Of a DNA stretch of 64,000 nucleotides, positions 1 to 8,712 are shown one piece after another. Position numbers and translations under genes: made by a program. The DNA is from Peribacillus asahii. GTDB taxonomy: Bacteria; Bacillota; Bacilli; Bacillales; DSM-1321. Location of the stretch: contig NZ_QWVS01000026.1 of the NCBI RefSeq assembly GCF_003570725.1, positions 24,783-88,782 of the forward strand. The letters are read 5' to 3'. Every line of letters begins with the position of its first letter. Position 1 is the first letter of the stretch. Under the pieces are notes generated by a model, which saw only the letters and a list, made by a program, of their open reading frames with translations, was not told the origin of the DNA and searched no databases.

Positions 1-22
1 GAGGCGTTTTGTCAATCGAAGT

Positions 23-52
23 GAGGATGAGTATGAAATTCATCCTCTTTTT
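23..52 (+). terminator. Rho-independent terminator of an upstream gene
   Basis: GAGGATGA and TCATCCTC form an 8-bp stem with a 9-nt loop, followed by a T run. It probably ends a gene lying left of the window. Several reading frames are open across the first 24-85 bases, so the upstream gene's tail cannot be assigned. Between here and the kdg promoter I see no gene. Confidence 0.6.
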
Positions 53-242
53 CGTGCGTCTAGCATGGGTTGGGTATAGCCCTATAGTGTAGGGAACAAG
101 TTCTGAATTACTATGAAGGGCAGTAGGCGTGATTAACTTAATACAGGCCTATTCAGGGTGACTGAGAATCTGAAGAAAACGATAGGTAAACTAGGTATTT
201 GAAAGCTTAAATTAAAAAATTTAGAATTTTTTAATTTATTTG

Positions 243-322
243 TTGTATTTAATAGAATTTTCATTTACAATTTCACTAAATCGATTTACAAAACCGATTT
301 AGTAATTTGCTAAATCGATTTA
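243..322 (+). promoter_or_regulatory. kdg operon promoter with two perfect TAAATCGATTTA operators
   Basis: The -35 TTGTAT (243-248) and -10 TACAAT (266-271) are separated by exactly 17 bp. Perfect palindromes TAAATCGATTTA lie at 277-288 and 311-322, just downstream of the promoter. A degenerate copy (AAACCGATTTAG, 291-302) sits between them. The same palindrome recurs at 6341-6352 before the hexuronate permease gene, so it is the likely operator of the LacI regulator encoded at 5297-6298. Repressor binding here would block transcription initiation. That assignment is inference from position and shared sequence. Confidence 0.75.
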
Positions 323-392
323 TACGCTAGTATATGGAATATAATCCGAATATTATTTAATATTGGTGAATGTTTAAAAAGGGGGGACTGTA

Positions 393-1349
393 GTGTCATC
401 AAGATTTGGTGTTTTAACACTAGGTGACGCCATGATTACGTTAAATCCTGCTCAAACTGGGCCTTTACGATTCGTCAGCCAATTTGAGCGTAAAGTAGGA
501 GGGGCTGAACTGAATTTTGCCATTGGCTGTGCTCGGCTCGGTATGCGGGCAAAGTGGTTAAGTCGTTTAGGTAAAGATGAGTTTGGTCGTGTTATTTATA
601 ATTTCGCACGCGGCGAAGGGGTAGATATGTGCGATGTTGCTTATGTAGAAGGGTATCCAACATCTTTGAATTTCAAAGAAATTCGAGAGGATGGTTCAGG
701 AAAGACCTTTTATTATCGATATCAATCGCCTATTTTAACTCTAGAGCCTGAAGATATCACGGAACGGATGTTTGAAAATATTGATCTTGTCCATCTTACA
801 GGTGTATTTTTAGCTATAAACCCTAAAAATGTAAGAATTGCTAAGCGAGTGATAGAAATCTCTAAACAAAAAGATATCCCAGTTTCATTTGATCCGAATA
901 TCCGCTTGAAGCTATGGACGATTGAGGAAGCGAGAGCTGTTTATGCAGAACTTTTCCCATATATTGATATTTTGCTAACAGGACTTGATGAAATCCGGTT
1001 GATTAATGGAGTAGACTCTGAAGAATCATTGGAAAAATTCGCAAATCTCAACAATATCGATCAGCTTGTCATTAAGGATGGGGCTAACGGTTCAAAGCTC
1101 TATACAAATGGAAGATGGTATAAGAAAGAAGCCTTCCCAGTTATTCCAGTAGACACTGTTGGTGCGGGAGATGGTTTTGATGCCGGTTACATTTACGGGT
1201 ATCTTCATGGTTTATCGATTGAAGAACGCTTAGCATTTGCAAATGGTGTAGGTGCTCTTGTCACGACTGTGCTGGGGGATAATGAAGGATTGCCTTATTT
1301 GGAAGAAGTATGGAATTTCATACAGGATGAAGTTGTTATTGAAAGATAA
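393..1349 (+). CDS. kdgK: 2-keto-3-deoxygluconate kinase (PfkB family)
   Basis: This is a 318-aa ribokinase/PfkB-family sugar kinase. It shows the N-terminal GGAELNFAIGCARLG substrate and dimer-lid region and the C-terminal PfkB signature DTVGAGDGFDAG at about residues 254-265, with the catalytic-base Asp near 260. The start is GTG, placed 4 nt after a strong GGGGGGA ribosome site. It would phosphorylate 2-keto-3-deoxygluconate to KDPG in the cytoplasm, feeding the aldolase two genes downstream. It is the first gene of the operon behind the operator-bearing promoter. The family includes other sugar kinases, but the genes around it make KDG the expected substrate. Confidence 0.88.
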   Translation: MSSRFGVLTLGDAMITLNPAQTGPLRFVSQFERKVGGAELNFAIGCARLGMRAKWLSRLGKDEFGRVIYNFARGEGVDMCDVAYVEGYPTSLNFKEIREDGSGKTFYYRYQSPILTLEPEDITERMFENIDLVHLTGVFLAINPKNVRIAKRVIEISKQKDIPVSFDPNIRLKLWTIEEARAVYAELFPYIDILLTGLDEIRLINGVDSEESLEKFANLNNIDQLVIKDGANGSKLYTNGRWYKKEAFPVIPVDTVGAGDGFDAGYIYGYLHGLSIEERLAFANGVGALVTTVLGDNEGLPYLEEVWNFIQDEVVIER

Positions 1350-1369
1350 GATGGCGAAGCGTATGTCTA

Positions 1370-1408
1370 TCATTAAAAGATTCTTTCTTTTTAATGAAAG
1401 CGCTTCAG
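1370..1408 (+). promoter_or_regulatory. Intergenic hairpin and imperfect cre-like site
   Basis: In the 163-bp gap after kdgK an inverted repeat (CATTAAAA ... TTTTTAATG) runs into ATGAAAGCGCTTCAG. This resembles a CcpA cre site (WTGNNARCGNWWWCAW) but is one base short in its right half. It could moderate expression of the downstream genes under carbon repression or process the operon mRNA. The evidence is weak. Confidence 0.3.
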
Positions 1409-1512
1409 TGTGTTCCGTCAACTACAAGGTTTGACCGAGTATACATACCGGATGAGATTGAACAAGGTATTACGATCGCGTCCAATATAAATTTCTTAAA
1501 GCAGGTGGAGAA

Positions 1513-2532
1513 ATGAAAGCGGTTCAAGTACGAAAAGCACATGAGCTTGTTATTCAAGAAGTAGAACAACCAAAGATTTCGAACTCTACAGATGTTCTGG
1601 TTAAAGTAAAAAGAGTTGGGATTTGTGGATCAGATATGCATATTTATCATGGAACAAATCCTCTTGCTACTTTGCCCCGTGTTGTTGGACATGAAGTAGC
1701 AGGAGAAGTCGTGGAAATTGGTCAGGATGTTACCGGTGTTCAAGTGGGCGATCACGTGGTGGTCGAACCTATCAATTATTGTGGAGAGTGTTATGCTTGC
1801 CGTAAAGGCCGTCAAAATGTATGCGAAAAACTATCTGTTTTTGGTGTACATGAAGATGGTGGGATGAGGGAATGGTTCGTGCTTCCTGAGAAACAACTAC
1901 ATGTTGTAGATCCCACTTTAGCTTGGGAAGAGATCGTATTAGCCGAGCCTTATACAATTGGAGCACAAGCGATTTGGAGAGGTGAAGTGGAGCAAGGAGA
2001 TACTGTACTTATTCAAGGAGCTGGGCCTATAGGGATTTGTATCTTAAAAATGGCTAAGCTTCAAGGTGCATCTGTCATGATCACAGATTTAAGTGAAGAA
2101 CGCTTGGCTTTTGCTAAAGAAAATGGAGCTGATGTCACTGTTCATGCTGGTAATGAAGATGTTCGACAACGTGTACAGGAATGGACGAATGGAGAAGGGG
2201 CCAATGTTGTTATTGATGCCGTTTGTTTGCCGATGACTTTTGAATTGTCTTTTGATGTAGTCTCTGTTGCAGGGCGGATTGTCGTGCTTGGTTTTGATGA
2301 GCGCACTTCAGCAATCGCTCAGCTTCCAATCACAAAAAAGGAAGTGACTGTGGTTGGGTCTAGATTGCAAACGAATCAGTTTTCAAAAGTAGTGAAACTG
2401 TTAAACGAAGGACAGTTGCGTCATAACGGACTAGTTACACACACATTTTCGCTTGATGACGTCCAAGAGGCCTTTAATTTTGTTGAAAAGCATCCAGAAC
2501 AGGTTCGAAAAGCAATCATTGTATTTAATTAA
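1513..2532 (+). CDS. Zinc-type alcohol dehydrogenase, YjmD/RspB-like
   Basis: A 339-aa medium-chain dehydrogenase. Catalytic-zinc motifs [12 protein letters not shown] and [10 protein letters not shown] are present, as is the structural-zinc cysteine set [15 protein letters not shown]. The Rossmann motif [10 protein letters not shown] lies at about residues 170-179. It sits between KDG kinase and KDPG aldolase, as YjmD sits in the B. subtilis exu operon. That position suggests oxidation or reduction of an aldonate or uronate intermediate, but the substrate cannot be read from sequence. A paralogue lies at 10243-11256. The start is supported by a GGTGGAG ribosome site. Confidence 0.85.
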   Translation: MKAVQVRKAHELVIQEVEQPKISNSTDVLVKVKRVGICGSDMHIYHGTNPLATLPRVVGHEVAGEVVEIGQDVTGVQVGDHVVVEPINYCGECYACRKGRQNVCEKLSVFGVHEDGGMREWFVLPEKQLHVVDPTLAWEEIVLAEPYTIGAQAIWRGEVEQGDTVLIQGAGPIGICILKMAKLQGASVMITDLSEERLAFAKENGADVTVHAGNEDVRQRVQEWTNGEGANVVIDAVCLPMTFELSFDVVSVAGRIVVLGFDERTSAIAQLPITKKEVTVVGSRLQTNQFSKVVKLLNEGQLRHNGLVTHTFSLDDVQEAFNFVEKHPEQVRKAIIVFN

Positions 2533-2545
2533 AGGGGGTGACTTA

Positions 2546-3166
2546 ATGGATAAACATTCAATTATTTATCAAATAACGGAGGCGAAAGTTGTCGCTGTTA
2601 TTCGAGGGCAGGATGCAGAGGAAGCCATTCAACTGTCTAAAGCAGCTGTGGAAGGGGGAATTCGAGCAATCGAATTAACGTATACCACTCCACAAATTGA
2701 AGATGTTTTTAAAGAGTTGCAAAATACGGATGCACTCTTAGGAGCAGGCTCTGTATTGGATTCAGAAACCGCACGTCATGCCATTTTAGCTGGTGCCCGT
2801 TTTATTGTAAGTCCGTATTTTGCCGAAGATGTTGCAATGCTTTGTAATCGATATGGCATTCCCTATATGCCTGGATGTATGACAATTCGAGAAATGGCTA
2901 TGGCTCTTGAAGCAGGCTGTGATGTTCTGAAACTATTCCCAGCAAACCATTTTGAACCTTCTTTCATCAAATCCGTAAATGGCCCGCTGCCTAATGTAAG
3001 AATTATGCCAACAGGCGGAATTAATTTGGATAACATGAAGGAATGGTTACATGCAGGTGCAGTAGCAACTGGAATTGGAAGTGACTTGAATAAAGCCTAT
3101 CAGAGTGGTGGCTATGAGGCCGTAGTTGAATTAAGTAAAAAATACATGCAGAAAAGTGCTGAATAA
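2546..3166 (+). CDS. kdgA: KDPG/KHG aldolase
   Basis: A 206-aa class I aldolase that cleaves 2-keto-3-deoxy-6-phosphogluconate to pyruvate and glyceraldehyde 3-phosphate, the last step of hexuronate breakdown. It shows IRAIELTYTTP with the conserved Glu, the GAGSVLD phosphate region, and DVLKLFPA containing the Schiff-base lysine. The MPTGGIN loop also fits. The ATG at 2546 follows AAAGGGGGTG at good spacing. An in-frame upstream extension overlaps the preceding gene and has no ribosome site. The gene follows the dehydrogenase by 13 nt, so co-transcription is expected. Confidence 0.93.
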   Translation: MDKHSIIYQITEAKVVAVIRGQDAEEAIQLSKAAVEGGIRAIELTYTTPQIEDVFKELQNTDALLGAGSVLDSETARHAILAGARFIVSPYFAEDVAMLCNRYGIPYMPGCMTIREMAMALEAGCDVLKLFPANHFEPSFIKSVNGPLPNVRIMPTGGINLDNMKEWLHAGAVATGIGSDLNKAYQSGGYEAVVELSKKYMQKSAE

Positions 3167-3178
3167 CGGGGGTGTATG

Positions 3179-4255
3179 ATGAATATTACATTTAGATGGT
3201 ATGGTAGAGGTAATGATACTGTCACTTTGGAGCAGGTTAAACAAATTCCTGGAGTTAAGGGGATTGTGTGGGCCTTGCACCAAAAACCTGTCGGTGAGGT
3301 ATGGGAAAAGGAAGAAATTAAAGATGAAATCGACTATATCCAGTCGTTTGGATTTCACACAGATGTTGTGGAAAGTGTAAATGTTCATGAATCAATTAAA
3401 TTAGGCAATGAAGACCGTATGATGTATATCGAAAATTACAAAGAGACGATCCGTAATCTTGCAGAGGCTGGAGTAAAGGTCATTTGTTATAACTTTATGC
3501 CGATTTTTGATTGGACTCGTACGGAAATGTTCCATCCTTTGGAAGATGGTTCAACGGCTTTATTTTACGAAAAAGCAAAGGTAGATAAGCTAGATCCAAA
3601 AGAGCTAATTCGTACGGTAGCAGAAGCTTCCGATTTAACATTGCCTGGTTGGGAACCAGAAAAGATGGAGCGGATTTCTGAATTGTTTGAAGCCTATAAA
3701 AGTGTAGATGAAGAAAAATTGTGGGCGAATCTGGAAATATTCTTAAAAGAAATATTACCTGTAGCGGAGGCATGCGGGATTAAAATGGCGATTCATCCGG
3801 ATGATCCACCTTGGTCTATTTTTGGTCTGCCACGCATCATTACGGGTGAAGCAAGTTACGAGAAATTAATTGCTATTTCTGATTCACCATCGAATGCATT
3901 TACGATGTGTACAGGTTCAATGGGAGCGAATCCTGAAAATGATATGGTTCAAGTAGCTAAGAAGTATGCTTATCGTGCTCCTTTCTCCCATATTCGTAAT
4001 GTGAAAATTCACGAAAACGGTGACTTTGTGGAAACATCTCATTATACACAAGATGGCTCCATTAATATTAAGGGTGTTGTAGAAGAATTAAGCAAGCAAA
4101 ATTATACTGGCTATGTAAGACCTGACCACGGTCGTCACATTTGGGGAGAGGTTTGTCGCCCAGGTTATGGCTTATATGACCGAGCTTTAGGAATTATGTA
4201 TTTACTTGGATTGTGGGATGCCTATGAATCAAGCAAAGCAGGTAATAAACAATGA
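3179..4255 (+). CDS. uxuA: Mannonate dehydratase
   Basis: A 358-aa UxuA-family enzyme. It dehydrates D-mannonate to 2-keto-3-deoxygluconate in the glucuronate branch, using Mn/Fe in a TIM-barrel fold. The characteristic N-terminus MNITFRWYG is present, as are HPDDPPWSIFGLPRI, the conserved CTGSMG segment, and the RPDHGRHIWGE end motif. An alternative ATG lies 3 nt upstream, nearly on top of the GGGGGTG ribosome site, so the second ATG is preferred. The stop overlaps the next start (ATGA), indicating translational coupling to the reductase. Confidence 0.94.
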   Translation: MNITFRWYGRGNDTVTLEQVKQIPGVKGIVWALHQKPVGEVWEKEEIKDEIDYIQSFGFHTDVVESVNVHESIKLGNEDRMMYIENYKETIRNLAEAGVKVICYNFMPIFDWTRTEMFHPLEDGSTALFYEKAKVDKLDPKELIRTVAEASDLTLPGWEPEKMERISELFEAYKSVDEEKLWANLEIFLKEILPVAEACGIKMAIHPDDPPWSIFGLPRIITGEASYEKLIAISDSPSNAFTMCTGSMGANPENDMVQVAKKYAYRAPFSHIRNVKIHENGDFVETSHYTQDGSINIKGVVEELSKQNYTGYVRPDHGRHIWGEVCRPGYGLYDRALGIMYLLGLWDAYESSKAGNKQ

Positions 4256-5088
4256 TTCCAATCCATGAGAACTTAGTAGGCAGAGTAGCAGTAATTACAG
4301 GTGGAAGCGGTGTATTGTGTTCAAAAATGGCTGAAGAATTAGCCCGCCATGGGGTTAAAGTAGCCATTTTGAACAGAACAGCTGAAAAAGGACAACAAGT
4401 GGTCGAAACCATTAGCCAAGCCGGTGGTACAGCGGTTTCTATTGCCGCAGACGTTTTGGATAGAACTTCATTAATGAATGCAAAAGAGAAGGTCATTGAA
4501 GCGTTTGGACGCATAGACTTGTTAATCAATGGGGCTGGAGGCAATCATCCTGATGCTATTACGAGTCCGGAGAAGTTTGGGGAAGAGATAGAAGGAAAAT
4601 CATTTTTTGACTTGAATGAAAACGGTTTTTCAAAAGTTTTTTCCAGTAACTTCACAGGCACATTTTTAGCAAGCCAGGTTTTTGGAGAGACATTATTAGA
4701 AGCTGAATCACCAGCTATAATCAATCTTTCTTCCATGAGTTCCTATGCACCGATGACCAAGGTGCCAGCTTATAGCGCTGCTAAAGCTGCAGTTAATAAT
4801 TTTACAATGTGGATGGCTGTTCATTTTGCTGAAGCAGGTTTGCGTGTGAATGCTATTGCACCAGGATTCTTTTTGACAAAGCAAAATCGAGATCTGCTGC
4901 TTAATGAAGATGGCAGTCCAACTGCACGATCTAATAAAATTATTACCGCAACACCAATGAAACGCTTTGGACAATCTGAAGATTTACTTGGTACCTTGCT
5001 TTGGCTTGCTGATGAATCCTATTCGGGTTTTGTCACAGGTGTTACGGTGCCGGTTGATGGCGGTTTTATGGCTTACTCAGGTGTATGA
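4252..5088 (+). CDS. Fructuronate reductase of the SDR family (YjmF/UxuB-like)
   Basis: A 278-aa short-chain dehydrogenase. The N-terminal cofactor loop is VITGGSGVLCSKMAEELA, NGAGGNH is the NAG region, and YSAAKAAV holds the catalytic Tyr and Lys. It ends with the usual VDGGF segment. The gene overlaps uxuA by 4 nt and has the order of uxuA-yjmF in B. subtilis, where the product reduces fructuronate to mannonate. E. coli UxuB, by contrast, is a long-chain mannitol-dehydrogenase type. The reaction is assigned from context and family similarity. Confidence 0.85.
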   Translation: MIPIHENLVGRVAVITGGSGVLCSKMAEELARHGVKVAILNRTAEKGQQVVETISQAGGTAVSIAADVLDRTSLMNAKEKVIEAFGRIDLLINGAGGNHPDAITSPEKFGEEIEGKSFFDLNENGFSKVFSSNFTGTFLASQVFGETLLEAESPAIINLSSMSSYAPMTKVPAYSAAKAAVNNFTMWMAVHFAEAGLRVNAIAPGFFLTKQNRDLLLNEDGSPTARSNKIITATPMKRFGQSEDLLGTLLWLADESYSGFVTGVTVPVDGGFMAYSGV

Positions 5089-5259
5089 GCTAAAGGGTTT
5101 TTTCTATAAATAAAAGGACTTTTTGTCACAGCTTATTGATTATGGGAAGGTATTAGGAGATTGTGTTTTTGGTGTAATCGGAAGATGATTGTAAAGCCAT
5201 TCCTAATATAATAGAATATTTGTTAATGTATCATAAGAGATTTTACTAACATAGTGATA

Positions 5260-5271
5260 TGTACCGGTACA
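5260..5271. promoter_or_regulatory. TGTACCGGTACA palindrome before the LacI regulator
   Basis: A perfect 12-bp palindrome with a central CG lies 25 nt upstream of the regulator start. The form is typical of LacI-family operators, but the sequence differs from the TAAATCGATTTA sites at the structural promoters. It may be an autoregulatory site or a site for another LacI-type protein. Confidence 0.4.
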
Positions 5272-5296
5272 AAAACACAGAATAGGAATGAATGAA

Positions 5297-6298
5297 ATGA
5301 AAGCTATTACAATTACTGATGTCGCCAAACATGCGAAGGTATCAAAAAGCACAGTTTCCCAATACTTGAACAAACGATACGAGTATATGAGTGAGAAAAC
5401 GAGAAAAAAAATTGAAGAAGCCATTGAAGAGCTAAACTACCAGCCTAATATTATAGCACGTAGTTTAAAACAGAAGTCTACTTTTACTGTTGGAGTAGTC
5501 GTTGCTAATATTCTTCATACGTTTTCTACACAAATTATCCGTGCAATAGAAAACTATTTTTATAAACACGGATTTCAAATTATTGTATGTAATGCAGATG
5601 ATCAACCTGAGAAAGAAAAGAATTATATAGAAATGCTAAGGGCAAAGCAAGTTGATGGAATCATCATTTTCCCCACAGGGGACAATCTTGATTTATATAA
5701 ACGCATGAAGAGTGATCAATTTCCAGTAGTGTTTATGGATCGGGCGATAGAAGAGTTAAATATTGCGACAGTCATGCTTGACAATCACTTTGCGTCTAAA
5801 TTAGCCGTAGATCAATTTGTCGAAAAAGGTTATGAGAACATTGCAATCATAACTACTTCAATCTTCCGGAATATTAGTCCGCGTCTTGAGCGTATTCAAG
5901 GATACAAAGAGGCACTTGAATTACATGGTATACCGGTTAATCTAGATTATATTAAAACTGCGGATGCCGAAGAAATTTCGGACAAGCTTTCAGAATTGTT
6001 CGAATTGAAAAATCCGCCTCAAGCCATATTAGCAGGAAATGATATTGTACTTAATGAAGTATTGCGATATATGAAAAAACACAATATGAATATTCCTGAT
6101 GATGTTGCGGTTATAGGAATTGATGAAGTCTCGTATGCTGATTTCTATACACCGACTATAACAACGGTTAATCAACCGGCAATAGAAATGGCAAACCAAG
6201 CAGCACAATTATTGCTTAATCAAATCAATAAAACTGGAAAAGAAGACACGAGCGTACATCGTTTGAAACCAACTTTGCTGTTGAGAAATTCTTGCTAG
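5297..6298 (+). CDS. LacI-family regulator of hexuronate genes (ExuR/KdgR-like)
   Basis: A 333-aa LacI/GalR repressor. The N-terminal helix-turn-helix TDVAKHAKVSKSTVSQYLN (about residues 6-24) is followed by the hinge NIIARSLKQ. The remainder is a periplasmic-binding-protein-like effector domain, containing QVDGIIIFP and NDIVLNEVLRYM. Encoded between the uronate enzymes and the permease, it most likely binds TAAATCGATTTA sites at both promoters and is released by a uronate-pathway intermediate. An ATG 9 nt upstream (5288) touches the AGGA ribosome site, so the second ATG is preferred. The effector and target are inferred. Confidence 0.85.
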   Translation: MKAITITDVAKHAKVSKSTVSQYLNKRYEYMSEKTRKKIEEAIEELNYQPNIIARSLKQKSTFTVGVVVANILHTFSTQIIRAIENYFYKHGFQIIVCNADDQPEKEKNYIEMLRAKQVDGIIIFPTGDNLDLYKRMKSDQFPVVFMDRAIEELNIATVMLDNHFASKLAVDQFVEKGYENIAIITTSIFRNISPRLERIQGYKEALELHGIPVNLDYIKTADAEEISDKLSELFELKNPPQAILAGNDIVLNEVLRYMKKHNMNIPDDVAVIGIDEVSYADFYTPTITTVNQPAIEMANQAAQLLLNQINKTGKEDTSVHRLKPTLLLRNSC

Positions 6299-6337
6299 AG
6301 TTCAGGTAAAAAAGAAAGCACTTTTTTACCTGAACTC
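6298..6337 (+). terminator. Strong terminator after the LacI gene
   Basis: GAGTTCAGGTAAAAAAG and its exact complement (6321-6337) form a 17-bp stem with a 6-nt loop. The U-rich 3' arm fits an intrinsic terminator. The structure separates the regulator from the permease gene. Confidence 0.7.
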
Positions 6338-6340
6338 TAC

Positions 6341-6352
6341 TAAATCGATTTA
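6341..6352. promoter_or_regulatory. TAAATCGATTTA operator upstream of the permease
   Basis: This is a third perfect copy of the palindrome found twice at the kdgK promoter. It directly follows the regulator terminator and lies about 160 nt upstream of the permease start. It is most likely the LacI operator for permease expression. Confidence 0.7.
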
Positions 6353-6359
6353 TTTACAA

Positions 6360-6413
6360 GAAGGCTCTGTTAAACGATATCGTTGCTTAACAGCGTTGTA
6401 TAACAAAGCCTTC
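6360..6413. repeat. 54-bp element with near-perfect terminal inverted repeats
   Basis: GAAGGCTCTGTTAAA at 6360-6374 pairs with 6399-6413, whose complement is GAAGGCTTTGTTATA (13 of 15 identical). An internal TTAACAG at 6387-6393 can alternatively pair with CTGTTAA at 6367-6373. The structure could be a leader hairpin of the permease mRNA or the remains of a small mobile element. It codes for nothing visible. Confidence 0.4.
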
Positions 6414-6447
6414 GTAAAATGTAAAGGTTTTGATACTTGGCTATCAA

Positions 6448-6463
6448 ATGGAACCGTTTTCAA
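6448..6463 (+). promoter_or_regulatory. Putative CcpA cre site before the hexuronate permease
   Basis: ATGGAACCGTTTTCAA matches the cre consensus WTGNNARCGNWWWCAW with one mismatch (C for R). It lies 46 nt before the permease start. Carbon catabolite repression of uronate uptake is known in Bacillus, so the site is plausible though unproven. Confidence 0.45.
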
Positions 6464-6509
6464 AAAAAGATGCTTATAGATTCATTGAAATATACAAGGG
6501 GGGTTCTTT

Positions 6510-7751
6510 ATGTTTTCGCAGGGTAGAGGGGTAGTTATTGTTTTCTTGTTCTTAGCGGGTGTAATAAACTATTTAGACCGTTCTGCATTGTCTATTGCAG
6601 CACCATTCATTCAAGATGATTTATCTTTAACAGCGACTGAGATGGGGATTATTTTTAGTAGTTTTTCTGTCGGTTATGCTATCTTTAACTTTCTTGGCGG
6701 AATGGCATCCGATAAATATGGTGCGAAGCTGACTCTCTTTGTTGCCATGATTGTTTGGTCATTATTCAGCGGTGCACTTGTGCTGGCTGTTGGGTTTGTG
6801 AGTATGATTGTTATTCGTGTTCTGTTTGGGATGGGGGAAGGTCCACTCTCGGCAACTATAAGTAAAATGGTCAATAACTGGTTTCCACCGAGTAACCGTG
6901 CATCTGTGATTGGTTTAACGAATAGCGGAACGCCGCTTGGTGGTGCTATTTCAGGACCAATTGTTGGTTTTATCGCAATCGCATACGGCTGGAGAATTTC
7001 CTTTATTGCAATCATGGTCATTGGTCTTATATGGGCTATTTGCTGGTGGAAATTTGTTAAAGAAAAGCCAGCAGATTCATCTGAAAAGGTCAATACGGGA
7101 GCAGCACAGGTAGCAGCAGCAACGGAAGGAAAGTTGAAATTAACCTTTTATTTGAAACAAAAAACGGTATTGTTTACAGCATTTGCGTTTTTTGCTTACA
7201 ACTATATTTTGTTCTTCTTCTTAACTTGGTTCCCGAGTTATTTGGTAGATGCTCGCGGCTTAAGTGTAAAGGACATGAGTATTGTTACAGTGATTCCGTG
7301 GATTTTAGGGTTTCTTGGTCTTGCTTTAGGCGGATTCGTATCGGATTTCTTCTCTAAAAAATTCGCCCAAAAAGGTGTTTTATTCTCACGTAAACTTGTG
7401 CTTGTAACATGTTTGTTCCTATCAGCAGTTTGTATCGGCTTAGCTGGTCTAGTAACAACAACAGTAGGAGCGGTTACACTCGTTGCATTTTCTGTATTCT
7501 TCTTATATTTGACAGGTGCTATTTACTGGGCAATTGTCAATGATGTTGTCGATCAAAGAAACGTTGGATCAGTTGGTGGATTCATGCACTTCTTAGCGAA
7601 TACAGCTGGAATTATTGGACCAACTTTAACAGGTTATCTTGTGGATACAACAGGAACATTTACAGCGGCTTTCTTGCTTGCAGGTGGACTAGCTGTTGTC
7701 GCATCGCTTGCAGTAACTCGCTTTGTACGTCCAATTGTCAAACCGATGTAA
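6510..7751 (+). CDS. exuT: MFS hexuronate transporter
   Basis: A 413-aa twelve-helix major facilitator protein of the anion:cation symporter branch. The N-terminal NYLDRSALSIAAP motif is typical of ExuT/GarP-type sugar-acid permeases. A hydrophilic central loop at about residues 180-215 separates the two six-helix halves. It would import glucuronate or galacturonate with protons for the surrounding pathway. The start follows AAGGGGGG at 7 nt. The upstream region holds the shared LacI operator and a cre-like site, so uptake and catabolism should be co-regulated. The identity of the sugar acid is inferred from context. Confidence 0.85.
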   Translation: MFSQGRGVVIVFLFLAGVINYLDRSALSIAAPFIQDDLSLTATEMGIIFSSFSVGYAIFNFLGGMASDKYGAKLTLFVAMIVWSLFSGALVLAVGFVSMIVIRVLFGMGEGPLSATISKMVNNWFPPSNRASVIGLTNSGTPLGGAISGPIVGFIAIAYGWRISFIAIMVIGLIWAICWWKFVKEKPADSSEKVNTGAAQVAAATEGKLKLTFYLKQKTVLFTAFAFFAYNYILFFFLTWFPSYLVDARGLSVKDMSIVTVIPWILGFLGLALGGFVSDFFSKKFAQKGVLFSRKLVLVTCLFLSAVCIGLAGLVTTTVGAVTLVAFSVFFLYLTGAIYWAIVNDVVDQRNVGSVGGFMHFLANTAGIIGPTLTGYLVDTTGTFTAAFLLAGGLAVVASLAVTRFVRPIVKPM

Positions 7752-7765
7752 TAGATTAATCAACT

Positions 7766-7813
7766 AGAGTGTCGCGCTCATTTGATATACAAATGGGGTG
7801 ACACTCTTTTTTT
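7766..7813 (+). terminator. Terminator after exuT
   Basis: AGAGTGTC pairs with GACACTCT, and an inner ATTTG/CAAAT pairing extends the hairpin. A run of eight T follows the stem. Confidence 0.7.
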
Positions 7814-7852
7814 GAAAAATAATCAATAGACAGATGAGATCATCAGATTCTA

Positions 7853-8704
7853 TCAAATTTGGGATTTTCGGTATTCTTTTCGATAATTAGCGGGAGTTCT
7901 ATCCATATATTTTTTAAAGATTCGATGAAAATGGGGCATACTTTCGAAACCGCACAATTCTGCGATATGTGAAATCGTGTAATTTGTTTCCGATAATAGT
8001 TCTTTTGCTTTAATAATTCTTTTCGTATTAACATACACGATTAACCCAATTCCAGTCGTTTCCTTAAAGACTCTACTGAAATGAGAGGGACTGACTAAGG
8101 ATTGCTTGGCAAGTTTCGTCAAGGTTAATGGTTCACTTAAGTGGTCATTAATATAGGCTAGAATATCTCTAATCCAATCTAAACTATAGGTAGTACTCTC
8201 TGACATATTCTGTTCGTTATTCATGCGAATACGACATAAATCAAGCATAATTTGGTGAAAAATCAGCAAAGAGGCATGCTTGGAACCTAGTTTATTTTCC
8301 GTTATTTCTTGGTAGATACGTAGAAGCTGTTCTTCTATTTTTGGCTGTTTCTCTGGAGGTAAAGATATTTTGTAATTTTTATCTTTTTTTGTTGCGTCAA
8401 ATAAATGTAAATAAGAAAAAGAATCATCAACGAAGTTATTATAAATTAATGTTGGGCTGAAAAAGATAATCGTAGACATAATAGGGTCGCCTTGATCCGG
8501 CATTGCCCGATGAATCGTGTTATTTGGAATTAAGAATACATCCCCAGACTGCATATCGTAAAAAAACTCACCGATAAAAAAAGTCCCTTTGCCACTATAA
8601 ACATAAACAATTTCATAATAATCATGCATATGATCAGAAAGTTCCTTTTGAGGGCTTTTCTGATCTTGAAAGACAAAGGAAAAAGGAAACACAATTACAT
8701 TCAA
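7853..8704 (-). CDS. AraC-family transcriptional regulator
   Basis: A 283-aa protein with an N-terminal cupin sensor domain (HMHDYYEIVYVYSGKGTFFI region, about residues 26-100). The C-terminal AraC double helix-turn-helix (about 185-283) includes LTKLAKQSLVSPSHFSRVFK. Divergent from altronate dehydratase, it probably activates the galacturonate arm in response to a uronate. The only available start near the N-terminus is a TTG at 8704 without a ribosome site, and an in-frame stop lies just upstream. With the next gene starting only 9 bases away on the other strand, a promoter-containing segment seems to be missing. Confidence 0.82.
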   Translation of the reverse strand: MNVIVFPFSFVFQDQKSPQKELSDHMHDYYEIVYVYSGKGTFFIGEFFYDMQSGDVFLIPNNTIHRAMPDQGDPIMSTIIFFSPTLIYNNFVDDSFSYLHLFDATKKDKNYKISLPPEKQPKIEEQLLRIYQEITENKLGSKHASLLIFHQIMLDLCRIRMNNEQNMSESTTYSLDWIRDILAYINDHLSEPLTLTKLAKQSLVSPSHFSRVFKETTGIGLIVYVNTKRIIKAKELLSETNYTISHIAELCGFESMPHFHRIFKKYMDRTPANYRKEYRKSQI

Positions 8705-8712
8705 AAGATGAT

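Noticed and set aside
1230..1434. Short ORFs on both strands at the 3' end of kdgK
   Set aside because: They overlap the kinase gene in other frames, have no ribosome site and have no recognisable composition.
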